64,000 bases of DNA from Alphaproteobacteria bacterium (GTDB lineage Bacteria; Pseudomonadota; Alphaproteobacteria; Micavibrionales; Micavibrionaceae): positions 39,227-103,226 of the forward strand of contig JAJFGW010000023.1 of the NCBI GenBank assembly GCA_021775915.1. The letters run 5' to 3'. The position numbers and the translations under genes were made by a program. Shown here piece by piece: positions 61,043 through 64,000 of the stretch (positions are counted from its first letter, which is position 1; each line of letters begins with the position of its first letter). The notes under the pieces were generated by a model. It was not told the origin of the DNA, did not search any database, and was given only the letters and a program-made list of their open reading frames with translations.

Positions 61043-62659
61043 GTGGTTACATTTTATACAGACATAAAAAACCTTGAAGCGCCAGATTCCGAAATAAAAT
61101 TGGCCCAAGCCCTATCGGCACTGGAGGATGATTGGCATGTCCTGCACTCCGTTTTTTGGCAATCCAAGCGGGAAGGACGACAGGGGGACGGAGAAGCCGA
61201 TTTTCTCCTTATGCATCCGAAATTCGGCATTTTGGTTATAGAGGTGAAGGGAGGAGGCATAGATGTCGAACATGGACAATGGATTACTATAGATCGGTAC
61301 GAAAACAGATATTCAATCAAAGACCCTTACAGGCAGGCAGTATCCTCCAAACACGCTTTGCTCGACTTTTTGCAAGAGTTTTCGGTAGATACAGGTCGTT
61401 TGCCCATTCAACATGCCGTGGCTTTTCCTGATATTTCTACACTCGAAAATTTAGGACCATCGGCGACGAAAGAAATATCATGGACCCGCATAGATTTAGA
61501 GAATATGCAGGCCGCGGTGGGGAAAACGGTCAAACATTGGCAAATGCAGTGCAACCTATCTCCGAAGGAAATATCTGGCCTGATTTCCCTATTTGCTCCC
61601 ACGGTAACGATAAGACGGAAATTATCCGATGAAATCGCAGATATAGAACAAGAAATTATCGAACTGACCGGTGAACAAATCAGAGCCTTCAATTGCCTGA
61701 AAAGTGTCAGAAATGCTCTTATAAAAGGCGGAGCTGGAACGGGAAAGACTATACTTGCTATTGAAAGAGCCAGAAGGCTGGGGGCAGATGGCTTCAAAAC
61801 ACTGTTCGTTTGTTATAACGAATTGGTGGGTGACTATATAGCAAGCCAGCTTTCAGATGAAAGTTCAATAACGGCTTTGACGTTTCACAAATTATGTTTC
61901 TCAGAGGCTGGTAAAGCGAAGATAAAAATCCCCCCGTATAAATCAAAAGAATGGTGGGAAAAGGAAGCCCCTATGATGTTGATCGAAGCTGTATCCGCAA
62001 ACGGCACTCAGTTCGATGCTATTATCGTCGATGAAGGGCAGGACTTTTGCGAAGAGTGGTTGACCGCACTTGATCTGCTCTGTAAAGACGCCAAAGATCC
62101 GCCTTTTTATATATTTCTGGATACCAACCAAGAATTATACGGCCGGAAATGGACGCCCAATGATGGATGGATAGTTTATGAACTTGAAATAAATTGTAGA
62201 AATACAATGCCGATTGCTAAAAGAGTCTCTCGCATAATATCGTCCTCTGTTTCATCTATCGGCCCGGATGGTCCTAATCCGAAATTCATAAATATAAAAA
62301 GGTGGGCGGGGGTGGATTCCAAAATCCAGGAAGTTGTAGAAAATTTGATACGAAAAGAAGGTTTGGCCCCCAAACAAATAAAGGTTCTTACGAATGAAAG
62401 CTCTCTGGTCGAGAGGATGAGAGAAATAATGGCAGGAGAATATCCTTTCACAGACATATATGGACAAGGCATAGGAGTAGAAACTGTGGCTAGATTTAAA
62501 GGATTAGAATCGGATGCTATCGTATTAGCCTTAAACGATACCCTTGCCAGCAACGAAGAACTCGAACGCGCTATTGCGTATGTTGGTACCAGCAGAGGAA
62601 AATCTTTATTGATCGTTTTGGGATCAGGGCGACTTCAAAGTTTTTTGCAATGGCAATAA
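61043..62659 (+). CDS. NERD-domain and UvrD-like helicase
   Basis: The 538-residue protein starts at a GTG (61043). Residues 15-110 are a NERD nuclease-related domain (GDGEADFLLMHPKFGILVIE followed by VKGGG). Then come helicase motifs: KGGAGTGKTILA (about 232), IIVDEGQDFCEEW, LEINCRNTMPIAK, TVARFKGLESDAIVL and YVGTSRGKSLL. Such fusions occur in defence islands and may process foreign DNA. It is convergent with the DrmB-like gene, 10 bp apart. Confidence 0.85.
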   Translation: MVTFYTDIKNLEAPDSEIKLAQALSALEDDWHVLHSVFWQSKREGRQGDGEADFLLMHPKFGILVIEVKGGGIDVEHGQWITIDRYENRYSIKDPYRQAVSSKHALLDFLQEFSVDTGRLPIQHAVAFPDISTLENLGPSATKEISWTRIDLENMQAAVGKTVKHWQMQCNLSPKEISGLISLFAPTVTIRRKLSDEIADIEQEIIELTGEQIRAFNCLKSVRNALIKGGAGTGKTILAIERARRLGADGFKTLFVCYNELVGDYIASQLSDESSITALTFHKLCFSEAGKAKIKIPPYKSKEWWEKEAPMMLIEAVSANGTQFDAIIVDEGQDFCEEWLTALDLLCKDAKDPPFYIFLDTNQELYGRKWTPNDGWIVYELEINCRNTMPIAKRVSRIISSSVSSIGPDGPNPKFINIKRWAGVDSKIQEVVENLIRKEGLAPKQIKVLTNESSLVERMREIMAGEYPFTDIYGQGIGVETVARFKGLESDAIVLALNDTLASNEELERAIAYVGTSRGKSLLIVLGSGRLQSFLQWQ

Positions 62660-62669
62660 GTTTTTTTGC

Positions 62670-64000
62670 TCAAAACGACGTTAGATACCCACCTTTTCCG
62701 GAGAGGACATCTCTGCTCAACCGTGTATTGAACATACGGCATGACGGTTCTCCTAAATGCAAGCAGACAGCACAAGCAGACCCTGATGAGGAACAGCCCG
62801 GATCAAGCGCGCATCGATGCTCTCCCGTTACTATAAGTTCCAGCAAATCGTGTAATTCGTTTTCAAAAACCGCCTGCAATCCTCCTAAAACGAAATCTCC
62901 GCGGGCTACGGCATATACAAAGAATCCTAGATGCAAAGGAACAAGCAATTCGCTTAGAGCATTTCTATCGATTCCAGCGTAAACTGCTGCGTTTCGAATA
63001 AACCGATGACAGTAGGAATGGATCAAGCTGGTTAATAATTCGTAGCCTTTATTCCCTACCTTCTTTGGCTCTCCGGGGGGCGGGGCTTTGATGGCATTGA
63101 GGATTGCGATAGAGGCTTCTTTTTCATCCTTACAATCAGAAATATTGACCCCTTGCATTTCAAGCCATTTAGCCACTTTCATTGGATCAAGTCTTACGAA
63201 AAGGGCTTCAGTTTCGCACAGATCTGCATAAACATTATATGACCCGTCTCTATCTTTGTAGGCTCTTAACCTACTTTCCCCTGGTTCGGGGTTTCCTCTT
63301 GTGTATCCGAACTGTCCCGTTAAAACCGGAAATTTATCGACAAGCTCTATTTTGCTGATGCCGCTCTTTCTCATGGCTTCCGGATATCCTTCGACATATA
63401 GGTTTTTAAGTTTTTTCTCCGAGGTCATGTCGTGCAAGTCCGAGATACGTATTCTGGATTCTGTCATGGCCCAAGCTATCGTGACGGCTTCTTCTTCCGC
63501 AGCTTCTTTGACCCCTCCTGCTAATAAAATTTGTCCTGTCGATACATTCTCTTTTTCCAAGCCGGAAGCTTTGATCATTTTTTCTATGACCTCATCTGGC
63601 AGTCCCTGGCTTTTGAGTTGCTCTCTTAGCGTGCTTTCGGTCGCTGTTTTTGCCATGTCGCCGGGACTATATTCACTCATACCCTCTACCACCCATTTAA
63701 GTGCAGTAGAGCTCCCACCCGCAGCTTCGATCTGTCTAATCTTCTCGGGAGATGGTGGATTCACAATTACAACGCTTCTAGGAGTATATACGGAGGCTGC
63801 CCTATGAACATTTATGGTCATAAGGCCGCCGTCCTTACAATCACACTTCATATTGGCAAACCCTTTTTGCTTAGTAGTCAAAATATTGCATGTTGGGCAT
63901 CTAAATTCGATCTCACGAGCGGAAGCTGTGCCCGGAAATTTAATACGCACTTCATTGTGTTGACGACATTTGGGAATATACGGCTCTCTCAATCCACCGC
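62670..64000 (-). CDS. DrmB-like DUF1998 protein (DISARM-type), 5' end outside window
   Basis: The frame is open to the right edge. Visible are paired cysteines (FRCPTCN, MKCDCKDG), VHRAASVYTPRSVVIVNPP, and a C-terminal DUF1998 zinc region: LLVPLHLGFFVYAVARG, LGGLQAVFENEL, RCALDPGCSS, ACAVCLHLGEPSC and FNTRLSRDVL. DrmB is a core DISARM anti-phage component of about 600 residues acting with helicase DrmA. The visible part has about 443 codons. Partners may lie further right. Confidence 0.78.
   Translation of the reverse strand, partial: GGLREPYIPKCRQHNEVRIKFPGTASAREIEFRCPTCNILTTKQKGFANMKCDCKDGGLMTINVHRAASVYTPRSVVIVNPPSPEKIRQIEAAGGSSTALKWVVEGMSEYSPGDMAKTATESTLREQLKSQGLPDEVIEKMIKASGLEKENVSTGQILLAGGVKEAAEEEAVTIAWAMTESRIRISDLHDMTSEKKLKNLYVEGYPEAMRKSGISKIELVDKFPVLTGQFGYTRGNPEPGESRLRAYKDRDGSYNVYADLCETEALFVRLDPMKVAKWLEMQGVNISDCKDEKEASIAILNAIKAPPPGEPKKVGNKGYELLTSLIHSYCHRFIRNAAVYAGIDRNALSELLVPLHLGFFVYAVARGDFVLGGLQAVFENELHDLLELIVTGEHRCALDPGCSSSGSACAVCLHLGEPSCRMFNTRLSRDVLSGKGGYLTSF

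Larger units (their letters stand above)
55354..64000. mobile_element. Second integrative element next to the same tRNA (right end outside window)
   Basis: A large serine recombinase gene runs into the 3' half of the tRNA. The following genes include a primase-helicase related to that of the prophage, the same small coupled gene family and repeats, and defence-like cargo. The right boundary is not seen, so completeness and the extent of the cargo are unknown. Confidence 0.55.

Overview
The window is bacterial and most likely alphaproteobacterial. The left-flank genes (GreB, a YheS-type ABC-F protein, DusB of the NifR3 type, malic enzyme, YaiI) and the phage proteins all look alphaproteobacterial. 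I cannot name the species from the sequence. Layout: (1) 1-5678 is host core chromosome. (2) About 5905-55363 is a complete-looking, lambda-like siphovirus prophage integrated in the anticodon arm of an initiator tRNA (tRNA-fMet) gene. (3) From 55354 to the right edge is a second integrative element that abuts the same tRNA, with a large serine recombinase, a primase-helicase, an HNH gene and a defence-like pair (NERD-helicase and a DrmB/DUF1998 protein cut by the window edge).

The prophage is framed by a 12-bp core (GCTCATAACCTG) at 5905-5916 and 55352-55363. The core lies inside the two halves of one tRNA-fMet gene, so that gene is physically split. An intact tRNA-fMet sits 148 bp inside the left end. 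Next come accessory genes: a DUF262-HNH protein (6185-7585) and a tight five-gene leftward operon encoding a membrane-anchored GrpE-like protein, a short Hsp70, a TerB/J-like membrane protein, an M48 metalloprotease and a small membrane protein (12639-7582). A prophage outer-membrane beta-barrel gene follows, with two strongly structured non-coding segments upstream of it. A diversity-generating retroelement (DGR) occupies 15234-18059: reverse transcriptase on +, template repeat, Avd and target gene on -. The 153-bp template and variable repeats differ only at template adenines.

Late genes run leftward from 43.7 to 18.3 kb in lambda order: TerS, TerL, gpW, portal, S49 protease with nested scaffold, decoration, capsid, connectors, tail tube, G/GT chaperones with a -1 frameshift, tape measure, tail tip, tail fibre and beta-helix spikes, endolysin, holin, Rz/Rz1 and the DGR target. 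DNA-modification (Mom, ParB-like) and replication genes (zinc-binding primase, D5-like primase-helicase, iteron array) lie at 44.3-50.4 kb. They face a CI-like S24 repressor and rightward early genes that end in excisionase and integrase. Five copies of a 17-bp operator flank the repressor.

The most notable items are the Hsp70-GrpE-TerB/J-M48 operon, the DGR with its reverse transcriptase opposed to its template, and the split initiator tRNA with a phage-borne intact copy. Also notable are the two structured RNAs, a membrane-tethered copy of the primase C-terminal domain, and the partial DISARM-like locus at the right edge.
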